From the NCBI GenBank assembly GCA_022448985.1, contig JAKVCR010000035.1, positions 1-35,584 on the forward strand: DNA of 35,584 nt, in the 5' to 3' direction. Both the position numbers and the translations under genes were made by a program. Positions 16,343-24,842 of this stretch are shown piece by piece (the stretch's first letter is position 1; each line of letters starts with the position of its first letter). The DNA is from Roseibacillus sp. (lineage in GTDB: Bacteria; Verrucomicrobiota; Verrucomicrobiia; Verrucomicrobiales; Akkermansiaceae). The notes under the pieces were generated by a model. It worked only from the letters and a program-made list of their open reading frames with translations. It was not told the origin of the DNA and made no database searches.

Positions 16343-17827
16343 TTACTTTTTCTTTTTCGAGCGGGGCGATTCCCCGATTTCCTGCATCGGGGAGCCATGG
16401 CGGGCAATGAGCTGATCACAGCGGCCCCGCATCCGTTTCAGCGCGGAAGCATTTTCTTTATTCAATGCGATGTTAGCCAGTTGGGCAGGATCGGTTTTCA
16501 AATCGTGGAGAAACTCGAAGGGCGGCTTGTCCGGTCCATCGACAAAATAGCGTGCGTAGGACCAGTCAGTCCCACGGACCCCTTCCCAGCGCGGGATAGT
16601 ACGCGGGACGGCGAGGAACTCGCAGAGAAACTCGCTCCGCCAGTCCCCGGGCGCCTTGCCCCTGAGGAGGGGCAACAGGCTGCGGCCGGTGTGATTGACG
16701 GGAGCGGGCAGACCTGCGAGATCGATGATGGTGGCCCCCAGGTCGCTGTTGAGAGCCATCTCCCGGCGGATCACACCGTGGAGCCTGCGGGCTGCCCGCG
16801 GATCGGCAATGATGAGAGGAATGCGCAGCGATTCGTCGTAGTGGGTCCATTTCCCCGCGAATCCGCGGTCGCCGAGATAGTAGCCGTTGTCGGCGGAGTA
16901 GATGATGACAGTGTTTTCGTAAAGACCCTGCTTCCTGAGCTGGTTTACGAGGCGGCCGAGGACATGGTCGATGCCGCTGAGCATGCGGAAATAGGCCCGC
17001 ATGTTGGTCTGGTATTTCTCGGCAGTGTCCCAGCGCCAGAAGAAGCGCTCCCGGTTGAGGGACTTCTTGAGGAATTCGGGGTGGGCTTCATAGATTGCGG
17101 CATCGTTAAGGGAAGGGAGAGGCATTTTCTGGTCCTCGTATTTGCCGTTCATTACCTTGGGCCAGGGGAAGTGCCCGCTGCCTGGACGTTTGTCCCTGTC
17201 CTCGGCATGGGTGGCATTGAAGGAGAGCTGGAGACAGAAGGGCTTGCCCCTGGGCTGTTCCTTGAGGAATTCGATTCCCCAGTCTCCCAGGATCTGGGTT
17301 GTGTGACGGGTGCTTCCGTCAGCTTGTACCTTGAAGTAAGGCTTCCGGCCCAGCTTGCGGCGCACGTCCCACATGGTGGTGGCCTCTTTCGCGGCAATGG
17401 AGACGTGTTCCTTGCCCAGGTGTCCGGTGCGGTAGCCGGCGGCCTTGAGGCGGCTGAAGTAGCTGGTCCGGCAAAGGTCGGGGTTGAGTGGTCCCGGTGA
17501 TGTGCGGTAGAGGTGCCGGCGTTCGGAGCAACCGGTGAAAAGACAGGCCCGGCTTGCCCAGCAGGTGGAGGTTGTCACGAAGGCATTCTCGAAACGCACC
17601 CCCCTGTCGGCGAGGAGATCGATATTGGGGGTCTTGACCACCGGGTGCCCTGCACAACCGAGGGTATGGTTGCGCTGATCGTCGGCGAAAATAAAGAGGA
17701 TGCTGGGCGGGGCAGGGGGGAGTCCGTTGCCGCCCGGGGGCTTGGCGGCAGCAAGCCCCGAGCAGGCAGAGAGGAGGATGGCGAGAGCCCGTGACATGAG
17801 GGAAAGGGGACGGAGGCGGGCCATCAT
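16343..17827 (-). CDS. Sulfatase, possible lipoprotein (C-W-A-S-R signature)
   Basis: The 494-residue reading starts at 17827, where ATGATGA overlaps the stop of the preceding gene; ATG 17824 and ATG 17797 are alternatives. All give a signal sequence ending in ILLSAC then SG, which matches a lipobox (Leu-Ser-Ala-Cys, Cys22), so the product may be membrane-anchored by lipid; cleavage after LAAA is the alternative. FIFADDQRNHTLGCAGHP is the metal-binding start, the signature is C89-W-A-S-R93, LGKEHV supplies Lys and His, and YSADNGYYLGDRGFAGKWTHYDES is the second metal site. The FENAFVTTSTC context and the DNGYYLGDRG block resemble N-acetylglucosamine-6-sulfatase-like proteins (S1_11), but the segment after the signature (TGCSERRHLYRT) is unusual. 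The C-terminus ends in a basic SKKKK tail. Confidence 0.9.
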   Translation of the reverse strand: MMARLRPLSLMSRALAILLSACSGLAAAKPPGGNGLPPAPPSILFIFADDQRNHTLGCAGHPVVKTPNIDLLADRGVRFENAFVTTSTCWASRACLFTGCSERRHLYRTSPGPLNPDLCRTSYFSRLKAAGYRTGHLGKEHVSIAAKEATTMWDVRRKLGRKPYFKVQADGSTRHTTQILGDWGIEFLKEQPRGKPFCLQLSFNATHAEDRDKRPGSGHFPWPKVMNGKYEDQKMPLPSLNDAAIYEAHPEFLKKSLNRERFFWRWDTAEKYQTNMRAYFRMLSGIDHVLGRLVNQLRKQGLYENTVIIYSADNGYYLGDRGFAGKWTHYDESLRIPLIIADPRAARRLHGVIRREMALNSDLGATIIDLAGLPAPVNHTGRSLLPLLRGKAPGDWRSEFLCEFLAVPRTIPRWEGVRGTDWSYARYFVDGPDKPPFEFLHDLKTDPAQLANIALNKENASALKRMRGRCDQLIARHGSPMQEIGESPRSKKKK

Positions 17828-19155
17828 GGAGCGGTTTCCGGGCCAGCCCACCAGGTATCAAGGGTGGCCCGGAGCTGCTGGACCTTCCCGGGGTGCCGGG
17901 CGGCGAGGTTCTTCGTTTCCGCCGGGTCGACGCTCAGGTTGTAGAGCTCTGCGGGCCTGGCTTGGGCCGCACCCTGGTGATGGGAGAGCAGCTTCCAGTC
18001 GCCCGTGACCACGAAACGGGTCTGCACGCTGAGGTTGGGCTTGCTGACATCATGGATGTCATGATCGTAGGCCGCCCCGAAGACCGCATTGCGTTTCCCG
18101 AGGGCCGCCCGGTCGCGCAGGTCAATCCCGTCCATCGTTGGAGGGACCTTGAGGCCGCAGGCTTTCAGGATCGTAGGGGCGAGGTCAATCGAACTCACGA
18201 GGGTCTGCTCGTCGAACTTCTGCACGACCTTGCCGGGCCAGCGGATCATGATGGGGGTGCGGATCCCGCCTTCGTTGGGGGAACGCTTGGATCGTGGGGC
18301 GTAGCGACCGCTATCGGCGCTCTGGATCCATCCGTTGTCGGTAACGTAGAGGACAACGGTGTTTTTCCGCAGGCCCTCCTTGTCGAGGTGGGCGAGGAGC
18401 TCGCCACAGGTTTCATCGAACCACTCGCACATGGCCCAGTAGCGGGCAACGAATTTGGAGTCAGATTTCTTCCGGTATTTTTCGAAGAGCCGGGCAGGGG
18501 GGTTGTGCGGAGTATGCGGGAGGAAGGGGGCGTGCCAGATGAAGAAGGGCTTTTCCTGCTCTTTCGCCTCGGTGATGAAGTCGGTGATGGGCTTGATTCC
18601 TTGTCGGCTGACCCTGAGACCAGCATCGCCGTGACGTCCGCCTCGCTTTGGGTCGCCATGTGTCATGGCGTGGGTGAACCCGCCCCTCTTTTTTGGATCG
18701 CCCTCCCACCACTTGCCGGTCTGCAGGGACAGGTAGCCGACCTGGCCAAGAATGTGGGCCAGCCCCGGGTCGTCATCGATGCGGTCCATGATGGTCTCGT
18801 AGAGGGGCTTCAGCTCGGGGTTGGAGCGACCCCTCTTCTTGCCGGGAGGGATTCGGGGGTCATTGCCGGTGATGCCGTGCTGATGCGCGTACTTTCCACT
18901 GAAGATCGAGGCCAGGGAGGGGCGGCAGAGGGGGGAGGCAACGTAGCCCCGGGTGTAGGTCAGGGACTCCCCCGCCAATTTGTCGAGGTGGGGTGTCCTG
19001 ATGTGCGGGTGGCCGAGGAAGGAGTAGTCTCCCCAAGCCTGGTCGTCCGAGATGATAAGCAGGACGTTGGGTCGGGAAACGTCCTGGGCCCGACTGATGG
19101 CAGGAGTAATGAGAATGAGGCAGGCAACGGGAAAGAATGGGAGGAGAAAGCGCAT
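17824..19155 (-). CDS. Divergent sulfatase-like protein with C-R-P-S-L in place of the formylglycine motif
   Basis: This 443-residue protein starts at ATG 19155 with the signal peptide MRFLLPFFPVACLILITPAISRA. The fold is clearly sulfatase: IISDDQAWGDYSFLGHP, the HAPFLPHTPHNPP loop, VTDNGWIQ with D273 and N274, K290 and the ELYNLSVDPAETKNLA tail. However, the signature reads C77-R-P-S-L81, with Leu instead of the near-invariant Arg, and the usual GKWH block reads GKWW, so W150 replaces the catalytic-site His. The segment RGGFTHAM, GDPKRGGRHGDAGL suggests a distinct PVC subgroup that shares these changes, from memory only. It may be an active enzyme with altered chemistry, or not a sulfatase. 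It is the first gene of a four-sulfatase operon and overlaps the next by 4 nt. Confidence 0.9.
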   Translation of the reverse strand: MRFLLPFFPVACLILITPAISRAQDVSRPNVLLIISDDQAWGDYSFLGHPHIRTPHLDKLAGESLTYTRGYVASPLCRPSLASIFSGKYAHQHGITGNDPRIPPGKKRGRSNPELKPLYETIMDRIDDDPGLAHILGQVGYLSLQTGKWWEGDPKKRGGFTHAMTHGDPKRGGRHGDAGLRVSRQGIKPITDFITEAKEQEKPFFIWHAPFLPHTPHNPPARLFEKYRKKSDSKFVARYWAMCEWFDETCGELLAHLDKEGLRKNTVVLYVTDNGWIQSADSGRYAPRSKRSPNEGGIRTPIMIRWPGKVVQKFDEQTLVSSIDLAPTILKACGLKVPPTMDGIDLRDRAALGKRNAVFGAAYDHDIHDVSKPNLSVQTRFVVTGDWKLLSHHQGAAQARPAELYNLSVDPAETKNLAARHPGKVQQLRATLDTWWAGPETAP

Positions 19156-19259
19156 GACAGGATGTCGACGGTGTGGGAATCGTGGCGGGATGGCAACTCC
19201 GGGACGCTTATCGGTGAACATTTCCTTTATTCACGCTGTCTGACTCTTACCCTTTCGCT
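19156..19259. promoter_or_regulatory. Divergent region between a sulfatase operon and the sugar-activation genes
   Basis: The 104 bp separate the minus-strand operon start at 19155 from the GTG at 19260. The plus-strand half is AT-richer (TTTCCTTTATTCAC), a fitting place for a promoter of the kinase/transferase genes. A shared regulator of both units could bind here, but no clear operator was seen apart from a small GACA/TGTC palindrome just before 19155. Confidence 0.35.
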
Positions 19260-20120
19260 GTGATTCCCAATAAAGCTGTCGTTACTGCCGCCAGCCCGAC
19301 CGAGTACCACCTGCCTCTTCAGACGCTGGTCGACTCGGAAGGGGTGGCTAAGACCGCTCTGGCCATTATTCTCGATGACCTTTTCGCCTCGGGAATCGAG
19401 TCAGCGGCAGTAATCGTTCATCCTGGGACGCGCGAGTCCTACCTGCAGGCCGCCGGGGAGCACGCCGATCGCCTCACCCTGATCGAGCAAGGTGTCCCCC
19501 GGGGTTACGGGCATGCGGTGTGGAGCGCCCACGAATTCACCGGGGAGGATTCCTTCGTCCTCCTGGTGGGAGATCACCTCTATCTCAGTTACGAGGAGGC
19601 GTCCTGCGTCCGGCAAATGCTGGAGGTGGCCGCCACTCATGATGGCTGTATCTCGGCGGTCAACCCGACGCATGAAAGCCAGCTGCGCTATTACGGTGCG
19701 ATCGCCGCAACGCGGGTGCCGGCTTCCCCCTCCCTATTCGTGGTGCATGACGTGGTGGAGAAGCCCACTCCCACCCTGGCGGAGCAGGAGCTCATTATTC
19801 CTGGCCTGCGCGCGGGCAACTACCTCTGCTTTTTCGGGATGCACTCGCTCACCGCGGGTGTGATGGAGCATCTGGACGAAGAGGTCTCGCGGCTGGGGGA
19901 GGGGGAGCTCCTCGAGCTTACGCCCACGTTGGCCTACATGGCCAGGTCGGAGAAGTATCTTGCGGCAGAGCTGGCGGGACAGCGTTTCAATGTTGGGGAG
20001 CGTTATGGTCTTCTGCGGGCGCAGCTCTCCCTGGCCCTGGCCGGCCCCCACCGTGACGAGGTCCTCACTGACATTATTGAGATCACTGCTCATTCCCGCC
20101 CTGGATGCCCAAGCTCCTGA
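19260..20120 (+). CDS. Nucleotidyltransferase-like protein (GalU-type fold, degraded signature)
   Basis: This 286-residue protein begins at GTG 19260 ([20 protein letters not shown]). The segment [18 protein letters not shown] at 76-93 followed by [13 protein letters not shown] with the metal-site GDH at 104-106 matches glucose-1-phosphate uridylyltransferases of the GalU type. The N-terminal signature, normally A-A-G-x-G-T-R-x-x-P with a later P-K, is replaced by [10 protein letters not shown] and no P-K follows, so the loop that binds the nucleoside triphosphate looks disabled. It may be a regulatory or specificity subunit, as seen in other nucleotidyltransferase pairs, or bind a different nucleotide. 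It overlaps the fusion gene downstream by 16 nt and is divergent from a sulfatase operon with 104 bp between. Confidence 0.82.
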   Translation: MIPNKAVVTAASPTEYHLPLQTLVDSEGVAKTALAIILDDLFASGIESAAVIVHPGTRESYLQAAGEHADRLTLIEQGVPRGYGHAVWSAHEFTGEDSFVLLVGDHLYLSYEEASCVRQMLEVAATHDGCISAVNPTHESQLRYYGAIAATRVPASPSLFVVHDVVEKPTPTLAEQELIIPGLRAGNYLCFFGMHSLTAGVMEHLDEEVSRLGEGELLELTPTLAYMARSEKYLAAELAGQRFNVGERYGLLRAQLSLALAGPHRDEVLTDIIEITAHSRPGCPSS

Positions 20121-23100
20121 ACATCATCACGAGTGAGGATTCTTCGGTACGCGATACTGCGCTGGCGGAGGCCTGTGCGGAGCTTTCTCTGCCGGAACTC
20201 CTGGAGGAATGTATCGAGCTCGATCGGTTTCGCCGGGAGGCTGGGAATCTCTACGAGCGGGTGCGGGCGCTTTTTTTCCTTTCCGCCATTCACCGCTTTC
20301 ACCTTCCCCCCAAGCTGGGGAGGCAGATGGGCTATATCCCCTTTGAGGGCCAGGAGCATCTTCTTCGTCGCAGATTCGCGGAAGCCATCGACGTTTTCCA
20401 CCTCGCGGTAGCCGAGCAGGGAGCCAACGATGCTCTTTCTTCCGCTCTTGCGGAGGGCTACCACGAGCTCGCCTTCCAGACCCTGGCCTCCCAGGTCCGG
20501 CGTTCGGTGCGGACGGTAAGGGGAAACCAGTGGATGTTTCGCATGGGTCATCCCGCGGACCATCCGCTTTCGATGGTCGATGAGCTCCTGGAACCACTCC
20601 CGGACCGCTCCCGCCGGATCCTGCGGGAACGGACGCCGGTGCGAATGGATCTCTCCCACGCGGGATGGTCTGACATTTTCTTCCTGGGTATGGATTATCC
20701 CGAGGGGGCCCGTGTCCTCAATGTTTCCGTAGACCTGGGGGTCCATGGCCGGGATTCGGAACCACGGCCTCCCATCGAGGCCCATGTCCGGGTCATCGAT
20801 GAGCCGGTTATCGTGCTGACCTCCGTGGATCTGAAAGCCACCGCGCGGATCGGGAGCCTGGGAGAAATCTTTGACTTCGCGAAAGATGCCCTGGGCCTGC
20901 TCAAGGCCGCGGTGATTGCCTCCGGGGTGGTGCCGCCCGGGATTGAGGGATCAGGGCAGCGCCTGGAAAACCTTCTGGAACGCATGGTGGGGCCGGGGCG
21001 GGGCCTCGAGCTGGTCTCGTGGGTGAACGGTATTCCCAAGGGATCGCGGCTCGCCGTTTCGACAAATCTGCTGGCGGCCCTGATCGGGGTGCTCATGCGG
21101 GCGACCGGGCAAACGGAGACTCTCACCGGGCCCCTCCGGGAGAATGAAAGGCGTCTCGTCCTTGCCCGGGCCATTCTCGGGGAATGGCTGGGCGGATCGG
21201 GCGGGGGGTGGCAGGACTCGGGTGGGGTGTGGCCCGGGATCAAGTTGATTTCGGGGGTGCCGGCGGAGGAAGGAGATCCGGAGTTCGATGTTTCGCGTGG
21301 ATGCCTGCTGCCGACTCATCATGTCTTCGGGGAGGACGAAATCCCGGAGTCATCACGGCAGGCGCTTCAGGATTCGTTGGTGCTTGTGCATGGGGGGATG
21401 GCCCAGAACGTGGGGCCCATTCTCGAGATGGTGACCGAGAAGTATCTCCTGCGGTCAGCGGCTGAGTGGGCAGGCCGACAGGAGGCGCTTTCTCTTCTGG
21501 ATGAATTGGTAGAGGCCCTTAAAAGAGGGGATATCGAGGCCCTGGGGCGGGCCGCCACCCGGAACTTCCGGGGCCCGATCCAGAGCATCATTCCGTGGGC
21601 CACTAATCTGTTCACGGAGACCCTCATTGCGCGGGCGGAACAGGAATTCGGGGAGGACTTCTGGGGCTTCTGGATGCTGGGGGGCATGTCAGGAGGAGGG
21701 ATGGGATTTATTTTCGCTCCGGAGCGCAAGGCTGAAGCCCAGGAAGCAATGGCTCGCATCATGAAGGAGACCAAGGATCAGTTGCAGGAGGCCCTGTCCT
21801 TCGGGATGAATCCGGTGGTTTACGATTTTTCGATAAACCATACCGGCACCTGTGCTGATCTACTGGAGGGGGGAACGCAGCTTCCGGAGGGCTATCTCCG
21901 GTTGCAGGAAGCGCCCGCCGAAGACGGGAAGGGAGCAAAGCAGCTCGATGCGGAGGACAACGCCCTGAGGCAGCTCCTGGAGGAAAACGGGTTTGATGCC
22001 GAGGTTCACGAGGGAATCCGGGAAGGCATACTCGCTGGCCGGATCAGCATGCCGGGCAATCGCCTTGCTCCCACGACCCGGATCGAGGATGTGGCTGCTG
22101 CTGACGTTGTTGATTGCACCGTTGGGGATCAGGGAGGGGAGAAGGAGGCCTGCCGCCTGGGAGCGGAGGCCCTGGCGTCCGGCGAGGTGGCGGTCCTTAC
22201 CCTTGCGGCGGGGGCTGGTTCGCGCTGGACCGGGGGCGCGGGAACCTGCAAGGCCCTCAACCCGTTCGCTCCGCTGGACGGGAGCTATCGCACCTTTCTG
22301 GAGGTTCATCTCGCCAAGTCCCGCAAGACGGCCCGGGAGCATGGGGTCCCCTTGCCGCACATCTTTACCACGTCCTATCTAACCCACCGGCCTATCAGCG
22401 CGTTTCTTGAGAGGGTTTCAAACTATCACTACGATGGCCCTCTTCTGCTCTCACCGGGCCGGGCGGTGGGATTGCGGATGGTGCCGACCGAGCGCGACTT
22501 GCGTTTTGCATGGGAGGAGATGCCCCAGCAGCAGCTCGATCCACAGCAACAGAAAATCCGCGATTCGGCCCGGTCCGCCCTCCTTGACTGGGCGAGGAAC
22601 TGCGGAGAAGGGAGTGATTACACCGAGAACCTGCCTGAACAGTGCCTCCATCCGAGGGGGCACTTCTATGAGATGCCGAATCTTCTGCTGAATGGCACCC
22701 TGCGCCTGCTCCTGCAGGAGCGTCCCCAGCTCAAGACACTGCTGCTCCACAATGTCGATACCCTGGGGGCTTCTGTCGACCCCGCTATTCTGGGACGGCA
22801 TCTCAAGCGCGGCCACGGATTGACCTTTGAGGTGATCACGCGACGGCTGGCGGACCGGGGGGGCGGATTGGCATGCGTTGATGGAGTGCCTCGCCTTGTG
22901 GAAGGCCTTGCCATGCCTGATGCCGAGTCGGAGTTCGGGCTTTCGTATTACAACTCGCTGACAACCTGGATCGACCTCGACCAGTATCTTGCGCTTCTCG
23001 GCCTGACCCGGGAAGAGATCCGGACCAACGATCCGGCCAGGCTGGCCGAGGCGGTACTTGACCTGGCGGAGCGGGTGCCGACCTACCTCACCATCAAGGA

Positions 23101-23314
23101 TGTGAAAAAGCGGTGGGGTTATGGCCAGGAAGCGGTTTACCCCGTAGCCCAGGTCGAGAACCTCTGGGGAGACCTGACCACCCTGCCCGAAGCGAATTGC
23201 GGGTTTTTCGTGGTTGAGCGGCAACGTGGCCAGCAGCTCAAGGACCCGGCCCAGCTGGACAGCTGGTTTACGGACTCTTCCGACTACGTCCAGAACCTGT
23301 GCGAGTGGGAGTGA
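20105..23314 (+). CDS. Fucokinase-like GHMP kinase fused to a UDPGP-type uridylyltransferase
   Basis: This 1069-residue cytosolic protein has three parts. Residues 1-170 are helical with no clear homology. Residues 177-545 are GHMP kinase: [12 protein letters not shown] at 179-190 then [10 protein letters not shown] matches the substrate loop of L-fucokinases, [18 protein letters not shown] at 309-326 is the ATP-binding motif, [15 protein letters not shown] at 366-380 is fucokinase-like, and [14 protein letters not shown] at 524-537 is motif 3. Residues 695-1069 are UDPGP-type (PF01704): [11 protein letters not shown] at 698-708, K716, and [14 protein letters not shown] at 880-893. It could phosphorylate a sugar at C1 and transfer a nucleotide to it. 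In Bacteroides Fkp the transferase precedes the kinase; here the order is reversed and the transferase family differs. The sugar is not shown by sequence; L-fucose is a guess. Confidence 0.85.
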   Translation: MPKLLNIITSEDSSVRDTALAEACAELSLPELLEECIELDRFRREAGNLYERVRALFFLSAIHRFHLPPKLGRQMGYIPFEGQEHLLRRRFAEAIDVFHLAVAEQGANDALSSALAEGYHELAFQTLASQVRRSVRTVRGNQWMFRMGHPADHPLSMVDELLEPLPDRSRRILRERTPVRMDLSHAGWSDIFFLGMDYPEGARVLNVSVDLGVHGRDSEPRPPIEAHVRVIDEPVIVLTSVDLKATARIGSLGEIFDFAKDALGLLKAAVIASGVVPPGIEGSGQRLENLLERMVGPGRGLELVSWVNGIPKGSRLAVSTNLLAALIGVLMRATGQTETLTGPLRENERRLVLARAILGEWLGGSGGGWQDSGGVWPGIKLISGVPAEEGDPEFDVSRGCLLPTHHVFGEDEIPESSRQALQDSLVLVHGGMAQNVGPILEMVTEKYLLRSAAEWAGRQEALSLLDELVEALKRGDIEALGRAATRNFRGPIQSIIPWATNLFTETLIARAEQEFGEDFWGFWMLGGMSGGGMGFIFAPERKAEAQEAMARIMKETKDQLQEALSFGMNPVVYDFSINHTGTCADLLEGGTQLPEGYLRLQEAPAEDGKGAKQLDAEDNALRQLLEENGFDAEVHEGIREGILAGRISMPGNRLAPTTRIEDVAAADVVDCTVGDQGGEKEACRLGAEALASGEVAVLTLAAGAGSRWTGGAGTCKALNPFAPLDGSYRTFLEVHLAKSRKTAREHGVPLPHIFTTSYLTHRPISAFLERVSNYHYDGPLLLSPGRAVGLRMVPTERDLRFAWEEMPQQQLDPQQQKIRDSARSALLDWARNCGEGSDYTENLPEQCLHPRGHFYEMPNLLLNGTLRLLLQERPQLKTLLLHNVDTLGASVDPAILGRHLKRGHGLTFEVITRRLADRGGGLACVDGVPRLVEGLAMPDAESEFGLSYYNSLTTWIDLDQYLALLGLTREEIRTNDPARLAEAVLDLAERVPTYLTIKDVKKRWGYGQEAVYPVAQVENLWGDLTTLPEANCGFFVVERQRGQQLKDPAQLDSWFTDSSDYVQNLCEWE

Positions 23315-23321
23315 GTTCTCC

Positions 23322-24833
23322 TTACTGGAGTTCCGGCACCGGATCTTCCGGCCTGATTTCCCCGCCCTGCCAGATGGTCTTCCCGGTCTCCTTGTCGTAG
23401 GTCAGGATCCGGTGGGCGGAGCGGGGGGCGGGCTTCCGGTTCACTTCAGGAATCCAATTTGCCAGCCTGTCGGCCTGGGCCCGCATGGCGGGGTTCTGCC
23501 TGGCGCGCGGCGGAGCCAGGAGATTGTTCCACTCATGGGGGTCCTGGGTCATGTCATAGAGTTCTTCCGAGCCATCGGCGTAGCGGATGTAACGCCAGTT
23601 TTCGGTGCGAATCCCGTGATTGTCGTGATTGTGGGTGGTGATCGCGGGCCACTTGCGGGGCGCCTTGGCGTTCTTGAGCTGTGGGACCAGGGTGTGGCCC
23701 TCCAGTTTTTTGTTCTCCGGGAAATCAAGGAGCTCGACGAGGGTGGGATAGATGTCGAGTAGTTCGGCGGGCCGGCTGCAGACCTGGCCGCCCTTCACCC
23801 CGGGACCCGCAAAGAACAGCGGCACGCGGGTCCCGTCATCCCAGAGGGTGTTCTTTCCGGTGATTTCCTTTTCCCCGATGTGAAAGCCATGATCGGACCA
23901 GAGCACTATAATGGTGTTTTTCTCGAGCCCCGTTTCCCTGAGGGTGTCCAGCAGGCGCTGGACCTGGGCATCGATGAAGGAGGTGCAGGCGAGGTAGGAC
24001 CGGGTGAGGTTTTCCCATTGCTTCGTATCCTTGAGGAACTTGAGGCGCGGCTCGGGAAGTTTCCAGTGCATGTACCATGAGAAACGGGGTGTGTCGGCGC
24101 GATCGCTGGGTTGCACGACAGGGAGCTTCAGCTGATCGACCGGGTGCAGGTCCATCCACTTTTGAGTGGCATAGCAGGGGACGTGGGGGAGGAAGAAGCC
24201 AGTGGCGAGGAAGAGAGGCTTTTTCCGGTCTGATTTTGCGTAGGCCTTGAGGCGATCGACTGCCCAGCTGGCGACCTGGTAGTCGCCCTTGTCTCCGTCC
24301 TGGTGGGGGAAGGTTCCCCAGTCGACGAGGCGATGAGGTTGCGGGGTGTTGACGAGCTTCTTTGGCGGGAATGGCTTTCCGGATGCCCCGGGGCCGACCT
24401 CGTGCCACTCGACGAATCTGCCCTCGACGGATCGCCCGGAGCGACCGTGATAGATCTTTCCGGTCATGGCAGTGTGGTAGTTCCCGTGCCGGGCGAAGTA
24501 CTGGGGCAGGGTCAGCAGGCCGGAGAATTCAGGGAGGGTTCGGAACCAGGGAGCCAGTCCGTAAACGCCGGTGGTGCCGGGGCGCAGCCCGGTCATGAGG
24601 CTGGTGCGCGAAGGGTTGCAGAGGGGCGACTGGCAATGGGCATTGGTGAAGACCGTGCCACGGCTGGCGAGGGCGTCGATGGAGGGCGTGCGGGCCTGGG
24701 GGTGCCCGCCCAGGCACCCGATCCAGTCATTCTGATCATCGATCGCGATCATCAGGATGTTGGGAAGTTCCGCTGCGCCGAGGACGCGGACCCCGGAGCT
24801 CAGGACCCATAGGAGAAGAAGGAGACGTTTCAT
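23322..24833 (-). CDS. Exported sulfatase, iduronate-2-sulfatase-like (S1_7 type)
   Basis: This 503-residue protein has a signal peptide (MKRLLLLLWVLSSGVRVLGA). IAIDDQNDWIGCLGGHP is the metal-binding start with Gln in place of the commoner Leu, the signature is C72-N-P-S-R76, MTGKIYHGRSG carries Lys and His, and VLWSDHGFHIGEKEI is the second metal site. FFLPHVPCYATQKWM is the substrate-side loop. The C-terminus reads EELYDMTQDPHEWNNLL and continues about 55 residues beyond the usual end, with the ILTYDKETGKTIWQGGEI segment. It is the last of five sulfatases read from 30922, and its stop is 7 bp from the stop of the converging fusion gene. The start is 9 nt after the previous stop; CCCTCCCC precedes the ATG instead of a Shine-Dalgarno. 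Confidence 0.94.
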   Translation of the reverse strand: MKRLLLLLWVLSSGVRVLGAAELPNILMIAIDDQNDWIGCLGGHPQARTPSIDALASRGTVFTNAHCQSPLCNPSRTSLMTGLRPGTTGVYGLAPWFRTLPEFSGLLTLPQYFARHGNYHTAMTGKIYHGRSGRSVEGRFVEWHEVGPGASGKPFPPKKLVNTPQPHRLVDWGTFPHQDGDKGDYQVASWAVDRLKAYAKSDRKKPLFLATGFFLPHVPCYATQKWMDLHPVDQLKLPVVQPSDRADTPRFSWYMHWKLPEPRLKFLKDTKQWENLTRSYLACTSFIDAQVQRLLDTLRETGLEKNTIIVLWSDHGFHIGEKEITGKNTLWDDGTRVPLFFAGPGVKGGQVCSRPAELLDIYPTLVELLDFPENKKLEGHTLVPQLKNAKAPRKWPAITTHNHDNHGIRTENWRYIRYADGSEELYDMTQDPHEWNNLLAPPRARQNPAMRAQADRLANWIPEVNRKPAPRSAHRILTYDKETGKTIWQGGEIRPEDPVPELQ

Positions 24834-24842
24834 GGGGAGGGA

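Noticed and set aside
2428-19155. Similar starts MRFLLPA, MLRFLLPA, MRFALPI and MRFLLPF in four sulfatases as a sign of recent duplication
   Set aside because: The codons differ and the mature proteins belong to different groups, so the likeness is probably convergent signal-peptide composition.
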